DNA from: Flavobacteriaceae bacterium UBA4166
Lineage (GTDB): Bacteria > Bacteroidota > Bacteroidia > Flavobacteriales > Flavobacteriaceae
Direction: 5' to 3'
Assembly: GCA_002379985.1 (NCBI GenBank)
Contig: DFVG01000016.1
Coordinates: forward strand, 1 to 62,657
DNA: 62,657 nucleotides
In this document: positions 51,571 through 59,619 of the stretch, piece after piece
How positions within the stretch are numbered: position 1 is the stretch's first letter
Layout: each line of letters opens with the position of its first letter
Notes under the pieces: generated by a model
Databases searched by the model: none
Told to the model about the DNA's origin: nothing
Seen by the model: the letters and a program-made list of their open reading frames with translations, nothing else
Program-made: the position numbers and the translations under genes

Positions 51571-52389
51571 ATGATTATTCCAAAAACTTCTGAACAAATT
51601 GAATTGATGCGCGAAGCAGCACTCGTTGTTTCTAAAACGTTAGGAATGCTTGCGAAAGAAGTCGGTCCAGGAGTTACCACCAACGATCTTAATGCCAAGG
51701 CCGAAACCTTTATTCGAGATATGGGTGCCACTCCGGGATTTCTCGGGCTATATGATTGTCCCGCTACCCTACTCACTAGTGTGAACGATGCGGTGGTCCA
51801 CGGGTTACCCAATGACACCCCGCTAGAAGACGGTGATATTGTAGCGATAGACTGCGGTGCGATTCTTCATGGATATTACGGCGATCATGCTTATACATTT
51901 GAAATCGGTGACGTGGCTCCTGAGACCAAAAAACTTTTGGAAGTAACAAAAGAGTCCTTATACCGTGGTATCCGAGCCTTTAAGAAAGGGAATCGTGTTG
52001 GGGACATTGGTTATGCGATTCAAAACTATTGTGAGTCGTATGGATATGGTGTGGTTCGCGAGTTAGTGGGACACGGTTTGGGCGAAAAACTACACGAAGA
52101 TCCTGAGGTTCCAAATTATGGAAAACGAGGGCGTGGAAAAAAATTCATCGAAGGAATGACCATTGCTATCGAACCTATGATCAATCAAGGCACGCACCGT
52201 GTGAAACAATTAAAGGACGGCTGGACCATTGTAACAAGAGATGGGAAACCCAGTGCACACTTTGAGCACGATGTCGCTTTGATCGACGGAAAACCTGAAC
52301 TACTCTCTACTTTCGGATACATTTACGAAGCCTTAGGCATCGAAAGTGACGAAGAAAGTGAATTCCGTCAAAAAGCCTTGGTGCTGTAA
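51571..52389 (+). CDS. map: Methionine aminopeptidase, type I
   Basis: Map removes the initiator methionine from new proteins. The 272-residue product has the metal ligands Asp in VAIDCGAI, Asp in YYGDHAYTF, His in VGHGLGEKLHEDPEVPNYG, Glu in AIEPMIN and Glu in HFEHDVALI. Its length fits the type I class. It lies in a rightward unit between the HAD gene and a methyltransferase. Confidence 0.96.
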   Translation: MIIPKTSEQIELMREAALVVSKTLGMLAKEVGPGVTTNDLNAKAETFIRDMGATPGFLGLYDCPATLLTSVNDAVVHGLPNDTPLEDGDIVAIDCGAILHGYYGDHAYTFEIGDVAPETKKLLEVTKESLYRGIRAFKKGNRVGDIGYAIQNYCESYGYGVVRELVGHGLGEKLHEDPEVPNYGKRGRGKKFIEGMTIAIEPMINQGTHRVKQLKDGWTIVTRDGKPSAHFEHDVALIDGKPELLSTFGYIYEALGIESDEESEFRQKALVL

Positions 52390-52401
52390 TTCATTCATTT
52401 C

Positions 52402-53163
52402 ATGTTTCGGTTTCTTCTTAACGCTATCCCAAGACCCTTCCTTATTAGGATCAGTTATTGGGTACGTCCGTTTGTAGCTTTTTTTTTACGCGGAAGTTCT
52501 TATGAAGATCCCATAGATGGGAATACGTATCGTAAATTCTTATCCTATGGATATGAAAAAGTACGACCCAATGTGCTCGCTCCCGGAACCTTATCATTGG
52601 AGCGTCATCGATTACTTTGGCTCTATTTGAAACGTGAAACAGATTTCTTTACAGCGCCCCATAAGGTGTTGCACTTCGCCCCGGAACAAGCTTTTTTACA
52701 TCGCTTCCGAAAGCTGAAGAACCTTGAGTATACCACAACCGACCTGAATTCACCCATCGCTGATGTGAAAGCTGACATTTGCGCGCTTCCCTTTGAAGAC
52801 AATGCGTATGATGTTATTATTTGTAATCATGTCTTAGAGCATATTCCAGACGACCGAAAGGCCATGAAAGAATTATTTCGCGTGCTGGCACCGGGCGGGA
52901 TGGCCGTTCTTCAAGTGCCGTATGAAAAAGAACGAAGCGTCACTTTTGAGGACGACAGCATTACGGATCCCAAAGAACGCGCGCGAATTTTTGGTCAATA
53001 CGATCATGTACGTGTGTACGGAATGGATTATTTTGATACACTAAAAACAGTAGGTTTTCATGTAGAAGCAGTAGATTACACTTCAAAACTTTCGGTGGAA
53101 GAAATTGATCGGTATCGATTGGCGAAAGGTGAATTACTTCCTATCGGAAGAAAACTCCTCTAA
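52402..53163 (+). CDS. Class I SAM-dependent methyltransferase
   Basis: The 253-residue product has a membrane-proximal N-terminus (PRPFLIRISYWVRPFVAFFLRG) and a Methyltransf_11-like core: VLHFAPEQAFLHRF in place of the usual glycine-rich motif I, DLNSPIADVKADI, IICNHVLEHIPDD and APGGMAVLQVP. The missing motif I glycines are typical of a small subgroup of membrane-associated bacterial methyltransferases. Its 3' end overlaps the convergent apbE by 30 bp. Confidence 0.87.
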   Translation: MFRFLLNAIPRPFLIRISYWVRPFVAFFLRGSSYEDPIDGNTYRKFLSYGYEKVRPNVLAPGTLSLERHRLLWLYLKRETDFFTAPHKVLHFAPEQAFLHRFRKLKNLEYTTTDLNSPIADVKADICALPFEDNAYDVIICNHVLEHIPDDRKAMKELFRVLAPGGMAVLQVPYEKERSVTFEDDSITDPKERARIFGQYDHVRVYGMDYFDTLKTVGFHVEAVDYTSKLSVEEIDRYRLAKGELLPIGRKLL

Positions 53164-54165
53164 AAGTTCGGGGCGAAACACTTCAGAAACAAATATTTGA
53201 GAATTTCCGTTAGCATCAACATAGGTAAGATATGCCCCCACGGAAGGTAATTTACGAAGCATTTCCTTAGAACGTTCCAATCCCATCGCCATGAACGCAG
53301 TAGCATATGCATCTGCTTCCGCACAGGTGTTCGCGATTACGGTAGCACTGGTGACGTCACTTTGTTCTGCCGCTCCGGTGAGAGGGTTAATGGTGTGTAC
53401 GTATTTTTTTCCGGTGAGCGAGTCCAAACGAAATTTTCGGTAATTTCCAGAAGACGCCATTCCTTTGCCCTTCAATTGAACGGTGGCGGCATAGCTACGC
53501 GCATCGAGATCGGAATCCACGGCTTCAATTCCTACGATCCAGGCTTGTTGTTTTTCAATATTTGTTCCGCTAGCAAGCAATTCGCCCCCCAATTCTATCA
53601 AATAATGCTGAATATTTTGTTCTGAAAGATAAGCACCAATACGATCGATTCCATATCCCTTGGCTACTGCATTAAAATCAAAATAAATAGCAGGATGCTC
53701 TTTAGAGATCGTTCCATTTGAACGAAGCTGAACCTTAGAAAACCCAACATAGTTCATCAAGGAATCTAACACTGTGCTATCAATTTGCTGAAGCGGTCGT
53801 TCATTACCAAAACCGTAAGCATTCCGAAGCACGCCGATCGTTGGATCAAAATACCCATTGGACTGTTGATAGATGCTCTCTGACAAGGTATAAACTTCTT
53901 GAAAGGCAAGATCTGTTTGTACGGTGGAATCACCCGCATTGATCTTTGAAATATCACTGGAAGGAAGATATGTGCTCAACGATTGATTGATCGCCTGAAT
54001 CACAGAATCTATTCCCGACTTCAGTTCACTAGGTTCTTGAGAAAAGTATTGAATGGTATAGGTGGTTCCAAAAGCCTCCCCTTGAAGAATCGTTTTTTGA
54101 GGTGCTTCGGAAGTGCAACTCCAAACTATCAGTATCAATATAAAAATAGAGCCTAGGCTTCTCAT
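53134..54165 (-). CDS. apbE: FAD:protein FMN transferase
   Basis: ApbE transfers FMN from FAD to a Thr in NqrB and NqrC, making the covalent flavins of the sodium pump. The 343-residue product has a lipoprotein signal (LIVWSC), TTYTIQYFS, DFNAVAKGYGIDRI and GGELLASG, and the C-terminal motif TVIANTCAEADAYATAFMAMG. It overlaps the small gene upstream by 4 bp and is close to the nqr operon, as expected from its role. Confidence 0.95.
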   Translation of the reverse strand: MRSLGSIFILILIVWSCTSEAPQKTILQGEAFGTTYTIQYFSQEPSELKSGIDSVIQAINQSLSTYLPSSDISKINAGDSTVQTDLAFQEVYTLSESIYQQSNGYFDPTIGVLRNAYGFGNERPLQQIDSTVLDSLMNYVGFSKVQLRSNGTISKEHPAIYFDFNAVAKGYGIDRIGAYLSEQNIQHYLIELGGELLASGTNIEKQQAWIVGIEAVDSDLDARSYAATVQLKGKGMASSGNYRKFRLDSLTGKKYVHTINPLTGAAEQSDVTSATVIANTCAEADAYATAFMAMGLERSKEMLRKLPSVGAYLTYVDANGNSQIFVSEVFRPELLEEFSSDRK

Positions 54166-54521
54166 ATTTCTTGTAGTCCATTATAAATCATGGTGTAGGC
54201 TTCATCTTTGATCACGGGTTTCCCATAATCGGAACCATGCCCCAAACCTACTCCGGCATAGAATGTCTTTGCCTCAAATTTTTCAGCATGCTTTTTTATT
54301 TTTTTCAATAATTCAGGATCATATCGATCGGCATCATCAGGATAAGCCACGGCACGTACCACAACAAAATGTAGATTTTTATCTTTCAGTGCGACGAACT
54401 GCGGGTTTCGGTTTAATTTTGAATTCACACCTAAAAACTCAAATCCCTGCGTTTCTAGATCTTTTCCAACAATATTCATTGCCAGATTATGAAGTTCCTG
54501 TGCTGTTAACTCTTGAGCCAT
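54162..54521 (-). CDS. Small conserved Nqr-associated protein, function unknown
   Basis: The 119-residue product has no signal peptide, no cysteine and no known catalytic motif. It reads as an alpha/beta protein with ELHNLAMNIVGKDLETQGFEF, LHFVVVRAVAYPDD and KTFYAGVGLGHGS. From memory, databases label its homologues Na(+)-translocating NADH-quinone reductase subunit F because the gene lies by the nqr operon; it has no iron-sulfur or FAD motif and is not NqrF. It overlaps apbE by 4 bp, suggesting a joint role. I use the ATG at 54521, not the TTG two codons upstream. Confidence 0.8.
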   Translation of the reverse strand: MAQELTAQELHNLAMNIVGKDLETQGFEFLGVNSKLNRNPQFVALKDKNLHFVVVRAVAYPDDADRYDPELLKKIKKHAEKFEAKTFYAGVGLGHGSDYGKPVIKDEAYTMIYNGLQEI

Positions 54522-54524
54522 ATG

Positions 54525-54532
54525 CAAAGATA
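54525..54532 (-). promoter_or_regulatory. TAnnTTTG promoter box touching the start codon
   Basis: Minus-strand TATCTTTG is followed by just three bases and then the ATG of the gene at 54162-54521. A transcription start at the normal distance would fall on or inside the start codon, predicting a leaderless mRNA. Confidence 0.6.
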
Positions 54533-54562
54533 CAGTAGCGCGTTAGAATTAAAAACCACTTA

Positions 54563-54595
54563 CAAAAAAACCGCCTGATTTTTCAGGCGGTTTTT
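54563..54595 (-). terminator. Intrinsic terminator of the M36 protease gene
   Basis: A 13-bp stem (AAAAACCGCCTGA / TCAGGCGGTTTTT) with a TTTT loop is followed on the minus strand by more T. It lies 21 bp past the stop codon of the gene at 54616-59250. Confidence 0.9.
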
Positions 54596-54615
54596 GAAGA
54601 ATATAGACGTTATAA

Positions 54616-57600
54616 TTATTGTTTTACCAATCGTTTGGTAAGGGTGCCTTCTTGGGTAGTCACCGTCACAAAGTACATGGCTGCAGTTAACTTATCGGTA
54701 GTAACCGTAAGTTGTCGCGTTTCCTGCCCCATGTGCGTCTGTACCAAACGTCCTTGAAGATCATAGATGGCTACTTGTGTGATCGGTGTTGTAGCCGATA
54801 TGGTAACCAGATCTTTGGTAGGGTTCGGGTATAGGGTAAATGCACCTTGGTTAAGATCGTTGGTTCCTAATACCTCATATTCGAACTGTAAGGTAAAGCG
54901 TCCCTCGAAAGTACCTTCGTTGCTGCGGAAGGTATAATCTTCCTGGGTAAGATCTGTGATCGTATTCAAGACATTGTCAATAAGATATACACTTGCTTGG
55001 CTCAGGTTGTCTCCTGCGATATCGGCAATGGTAATGGTATATGCTGTATCAGCGGTTACCTGAGAGGCAAAGCCCATTGGGATCTTCATCCCGGATTCGA
55101 AGCTTGGTAGGGTTTGAATCGCCAATTGTTCTTTTCCGTCTTGGAGTTGAGAGAACAAACTAATGGCGGTAGCCAAGCGCTGGGTGTCATACCCAACATC
55201 CCAACCTTCACTGGCAGTAGGGTTGAAGGCGATACCCGCGTAACTTCCAATACCGTAATCCTGATGGAAGACACGTAAGGTCAATTTATCGACACCTTCA
55301 GGGTTGCGAAGCGTTGTGTTTCCTGAAGTAAGTCGCATATCGTTCGAAAAGGTCACCGTACCTGCCGCTTGCGCTTTGATACCAAAACCTTGGGCGGTAG
55401 CGATCACTCCATTGGGAGTGGTGGTCGTACCTGGGTCATTTGCTGCCGGAAGCGCCATGGAAGTATTGTACATAGAGATATCTCCCATGCTGAAGTTAAT
55501 GCCACCTGCCCCCGGAATACTGGAGCTTGGAGGCGTTAAGTGTTCCCAGAAATAAACTTCGCCAATCAGCGCGTTGTCTGCGATCAATTGATCGGCATCG
55601 ATAGCCGAAGCATATGGGTTGGCCAGTACGTTTGGTGTACCACTAGGGTTGGTTGCCAGACCGTTGAACACGATAGGACGCGTTACATCCCCATTGTTCA
55701 ACGTCCCTAAGCTATAGGTCATATCGTAAGTAGTGTTAGCAGGGTCGGTGTAGCCGCTCTGCGGACGAACAATATAGCCTTCTCCCACATTGATCGCACC
55801 ACTGTAGCTGTTCCAGAAGTCTCCGTTATCATCGGCAAAGTTGGTTCCGCCTGTAGGAACTTCAGGGTGTGGTAGGAAATTTCCTGGTGTACTATTCAGC
55901 ACTAAAAACGCGCTGTCGAATACATCGTTACGTGTCTCACCGTCCATCGGACTTCCCATGACCATGAAATCACGTGTTTGAAGCACCGGAGTGGTAACAT
56001 CAACATTGATCGTTCCGTTGTTGGTGACGATGGCACTTGATTCTGATTGAACAATAGATCCGGTATGCGCTACATTAAGCGTACCTTCTACATTGATATT
56101 GTACTGAATATTCAGGTAATCATCAGGTCCTACAGTAAGAATAGTTTCGGCTTCTACATCACAATCACAAGCGTCAATATTTCCTTGTGCTGCGGTATCA
56201 TAATCATCAGAGATAATGGCACGAGCTGTACTGGTTGGAGCGCCATTGTTCCAAGCACCACCCACAAATTGTGTCACACTGTCTCCTAATACATTAACGT
56301 CAAAGGAACAACTAACACTATCACCAGTGCTACTATCCGTTGTTTCAAATGTGTTGGTTGTAACTCCCAAAGGATAGGTTTCACCCGTAGTAATTCCCGT
56401 AGTTTGCACCGTAGTTAAGAAATCACTTTCTGTACCCTGCACTGCAATAAGCACGGAGTTCGCTCCAAAATCAAAATCAGATAAATCACTGTACGGTAAA
56501 CCACTGATACAGCTTGTATAGCCAATAGTAGTATCATTAGGATTATTGAAAACTCCTGAATCATTATATGCAATCATAAAACTTTGGGAGGCAGGAGAGA
56601 TCACCTCTACGGTAAACGCCGTACCTGCTGGTAAAAAGACATCAAAGGGTACGGTATGAGTAAATACACTACCGGCCGGAACAGCAGAAGTTGCTGTGGC
56701 ATAAGGTGTAACATTTGTAGAAATTGGCACTACGTATGAGGTAATAGGGTTATCAATGGTATTATTCAAATAAATATTTACAGTGATGTTTGCGCCCGTG
56801 GTCGTATTAATTCCTACGTCTATACCAGTAATGAGATAATCTCTACTTACACCTTCTGTTGTTAGGTTGAATTGACGTAAGTGACCGGAAAGTTCCCCGT
56901 CACAATCAATACTTCCGTTATTCGTTTCAACGGTATTTTGTGTTACGCGATTGCTAGATCTTCCGAAGCAACCATCGGCAGGACGTGGAAATTCAAAAGA
57001 AATATCAGGGTCACAAGTGGTAATATCTTCAGGACATACAATGGCAAGCGTACTATCACCTACTGTAATGGTATCGGTATCATTTTCCACAGAACCAGAA
57101 CAAAGGTTTGTGATCGTATACGTTACGGTGGTAGTACCTACGCCACCAACGGAAGGATCAAAGCTAAATGTTTGTCCGTTACCATCATCCGTAACACCGG
57201 TACCGCTATACACCCCCCCTTCTGGAAGTCCGCCGCTCAATCCTGTTTGAACTCCGCTTGTAACACAAACCGATTGTAGGGAAGCGTTCATATCTGGGGT
57301 TCCTAATCCAGGAGGAAGGTCGAAGGCTTCGGTATTATCGTTTTTGTTATTGCTAGACCCTTGGTTTGCGCTGAAACCTAATCCACGACGGGCAAAAGCT
57401 TCCCAAATTAGGCAATTATAAGCACCTCCGTAGATTGCTTGATCGGCTGCGAGAATGGCATCACGCCCGTCCACAAAGCCAGGACTACAAGCTTGAAGCT
57501 TCATTCCTTCGGTAACAAGGTTTAAGGCGATATTATTCCCTCCGGTTCCATTGTAAATATCAGGATCGAACCCTTCTTGATCGATCAAGTCCCACGTCAT

Positions 57601-59250
57601 TTCCCAAAGCATAGCACACCATACAGATCCTACACCGTGTGGTGCTACTTCTGCAGAAGTATCGGCATACGTATGTGGGTTTACCGCAAAATTAGTGCTA
57701 TATGGATACGTTCTGATTCCAGGACCTGTTGGAGCTTGTCCTACCAACCACGTACCAATACCGCGACTATCATCTCTGGCATCACTGGCATCCATGGTAA
57801 GCATCAATCCGTAATAATCACTCCATCCTTCGCCCATTTGTTCTTGGTTTCCAAGACATCCTGAGGCTGCAGGCCCACCGGTAAGTCGGTTTGAAATTCC
57901 GTGTCCGTATTCATGCACAATCACGCCATTGTCAAAATCGCCATCACGAGTACCACACACATACATTTGCATCCGTGGGCGGTTTCCATCAGAAGGAGTA
58001 GCAAAGTTCGCATTACAAGTTCCGGAACCATCTTGCGCTTCCGCACGAACAGAGTCGTTTCCAGCGCCACCGTTTCCGTAGTTATTTACCTGAAAATTTC
58101 CGGAGGCTTCGTCAAATCCGTATTGATATACTACATCGTGAATGATGTTCGTCCAGTAGAATAAATTGGTAACGGCAGCATCGATACTTCCGTCTCCTAC
58201 CGTAACATTGGTATTAAACGGAAAGTTAAAGGTTAGTCCGGCACCTCCAAAGGCGCGTTCGTCATTGGTTCCAGAACCGGTTCCGGTAACCGTACTCGAA
58301 CTATCGTCATACGCATCACAGTTATTTCCGATAGTATAATTTGATTCTGCTCCGGGAGACCCGTTCGTATCGTGCCATCCATAAGGAGAGGCTACGGCAT
58401 TGTCAGGATCAGAAACAGACACTCGAGAACCGTGTCCCGGAGACTCAATTGGCATTGGAATTACATTATAAGTACCTACCATCATTGATGCTTCTTCCGG
58501 AACCGTATAATATAACGGTGTTTCGTAAGGGATTTCGCTCTTTTCATCCCCGTGTGCATGATCGTGCATCTCATCTAAACAAGATACAGTAAAGTTGTTT
58601 TTATCGATAATGTTTCCGGTAGTAGCATCGACGCGGAAATTCCACCAATCGGCGCTATTATATTCTTCAACCGAAAGTTCCCACACCATTTGAACTCCTA
58701 TTCCTTCTCGATAATAGTACATTAGCTTTACCGGGATATTGGAAACAGAGATGCCCCCGCCATTATACACGGCTTCTTGGGTTAGTGGATTTTTAGTTTC
58801 TAAAAGTTGTAGGTTTGAGAGATTATACCCCATTTGATTAGCCACTGAAGAAATAGCGGTAGCAGCATTAATGCTGGCGCGATTGCTAAGAACCTGTTCT
58901 TCAATATTAGAAACAAAATTATTATTTGTTCTAAATACAGAACCTGCTGGAGTTTTATGAATACTTGATTCGGTTCCATACACTTCTATGCCGTCAATCG
59001 CTTGACGAAGATATATGTGATGGACACCACTTACTCTACTTATATGTTGGGCTGTTATAACATACTCATTACTCTGCCCCTTTTCAACTAAGGTAGCTAA
59101 TTCAATCTTACTCGTTGTGTTATTATTGCTTTTATCTTGTTGCAATTGCGATTGTGCGAACGCGGTCGTCAAGGTGCATATAAACATGGCTGTCGACAAC
59201 AGATAGGTTCGACAAGCTTTCCGGTTTTTGGTCGTGTACATTTGATTCAT
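54616..59250 (-). CDS. T9SS-dependent M36-family (fungalysin) metallopeptidase
   Basis: The 1,544-residue product has a signal peptide (LLSTAMFICTLTTAFAQ) and an FTP propeptide-like region (residues ~40-210). The M36 catalytic domain follows, with the zinc motif HEYGH at H446 and the downstream glutamate in MGEGWSDYYGL. After it come a beta-sandwich (residues ~650-745), Cys-rich and Thr/Gly-rich modules to about residue 1,350, and a T9SS type A sorting domain from about residue 1,470 (LYPNPTKDLVTIS, LQGRLVQT, LVKQ). It should be a cell-surface or secreted protease for protein feeding. It lies between apbE and nqrF. Confidence 0.93.
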   Translation of the reverse strand: MNQMYTTKNRKACRTYLLSTAMFICTLTTAFAQSQLQQDKSNNNTTSKIELATLVEKGQSNEYVITAQHISRVSGVHHIYLRQAIDGIEVYGTESSIHKTPAGSVFRTNNNFVSNIEEQVLSNRASINAATAISSVANQMGYNLSNLQLLETKNPLTQEAVYNGGGISVSNIPVKLMYYYREGIGVQMVWELSVEEYNSADWWNFRVDATTGNIIDKNNFTVSCLDEMHDHAHGDEKSEIPYETPLYYTVPEEASMMVGTYNVIPMPIESPGHGSRVSVSDPDNAVASPYGWHDTNGSPGAESNYTIGNNCDAYDDSSSTVTGTGSGTNDERAFGGAGLTFNFPFNTNVTVGDGSIDAAVTNLFYWTNIIHDVVYQYGFDEASGNFQVNNYGNGGAGNDSVRAEAQDGSGTCNANFATPSDGNRPRMQMYVCGTRDGDFDNGVIVHEYGHGISNRLTGGPAASGCLGNQEQMGEGWSDYYGLMLTMDASDARDDSRGIGTWLVGQAPTGPGIRTYPYSTNFAVNPHTYADTSAEVAPHGVGSVWCAMLWEMTWDLIDQEGFDPDIYNGTGGNNIALNLVTEGMKLQACSPGFVDGRDAILAADQAIYGGAYNCLIWEAFARRGLGFSANQGSSNNKNDNTEAFDLPPGLGTPDMNASLQSVCVTSGVQTGLSGGLPEGGVYSGTGVTDDGNGQTFSFDPSVGGVGTTTVTYTITNLCSGSVENDTDTITVGDSTLAIVCPEDITTCDPDISFEFPRPADGCFGRSSNRVTQNTVETNNGSIDCDGELSGHLRQFNLTTEGVSRDYLITGIDVGINTTTGANITVNIYLNNTIDNPITSYVVPISTNVTPYATATSAVPAGSVFTHTVPFDVFLPAGTAFTVEVISPASQSFMIAYNDSGVFNNPNDTTIGYTSCISGLPYSDLSDFDFGANSVLIAVQGTESDFLTTVQTTGITTGETYPLGVTTNTFETTDSSTGDSVSCSFDVNVLGDSVTQFVGGAWNNGAPTSTARAIISDDYDTAAQGNIDACDCDVEAETILTVGPDDYLNIQYNINVEGTLNVAHTGSIVQSESSAIVTNNGTINVDVTTPVLQTRDFMVMGSPMDGETRNDVFDSAFLVLNSTPGNFLPHPEVPTGGTNFADDNGDFWNSYSGAINVGEGYIVRPQSGYTDPANTTYDMTYSLGTLNNGDVTRPIVFNGLATNPSGTPNVLANPYASAIDADQLIADNALIGEVYFWEHLTPPSSSIPGAGGINFSMGDISMYNTSMALPAANDPGTTTTPNGVIATAQGFGIKAQAAGTVTFSNDMRLTSGNTTLRNPEGVDKLTLRVFHQDYGIGSYAGIAFNPTASEGWDVGYDTQRLATAISLFSQLQDGKEQLAIQTLPSFESGMKIPMGFASQVTADTAYTITIADIAGDNLSQASVYLIDNVLNTITDLTQEDYTFRSNEGTFEGRFTLQFEYEVLGTNDLNQGAFTLYPNPTKDLVTISATTPITQVAIYDLQGRLVQTHMGQETRQLTVTTDKLTAAMYFVTVTTQEGTLTKRLVKQ

Positions 59251-59568
59251 AGTTAAATTGACGGATTAGTAATAAAAGGGTTTTACGAATTTAACATTTT
59301 ATTATGAAAAAACAATTATTCATCTCTATTTCAGTCGGTTATTAGATACGCATCTTTTACGTGATCATAACAGAAAAATGTTCTTTCTAAAATTTGTTAG
59401 GTAAACTGCTATTTGACCGAGGTGGGGACTGGTCTGAGAACTAATAAGGTTTATGTTTTACAAAGATTTATGGGGCTATTAACACGTCAAAAATAACACT
59501 TAATCCGATTTACACAACACATTATCTAAATTTTTCTTAATTAAATCTTAATTTTTCTCATAATACAC
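59251..59568. other. AT-rich upstream region of the M36 protease gene, no gene seen
   Basis: About 318 bases without a credible coding frame separate the M36 gene start and the nqrF terminator. The longest feature is a 13-codon plus-strand frame near 59304, too short and with no context to call. It is AT-rich and probably holds the promoter and leader of the leftward M36 gene, but I find no exact TAnnTTTG box, so I place no promoter. Confidence 0.5.
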
Positions 59569-59599
59569 ATAAAAAACGCCCCATGAAGGAGCGTTTTTT
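59569..59599 (-). terminator. Intrinsic terminator of the nqr operon
   Basis: AAAAAACGC and GCGTTTTTT form a 9-bp stem, extended by CC/GG after one mismatch, with an ATGAA loop. On the minus strand a T tract follows. It lies 20 bp after the nqrF stop. Confidence 0.85.
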
Positions 59600-59619
59600 A
59601 AATATCAATTTTCGGAAGA

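Noticed and set aside
54162..54521. Calling the small gene product NqrF, as database labels for homologues suggest
   Set aside because: It has no [2Fe-2S] cysteines, no FAD motif and no NADH site; the real NqrF is at 59620-60927. The label seems to come from linkage.
59304..59345. Short plus-strand frame of 13 codons starting MKKQLFISI in the spacer near nqrF
   Set aside because: It resembles the start of a signal peptide but stops after 13 codons, and the rest of the spacer has no matching frame. It is probably chance in an AT-rich region.
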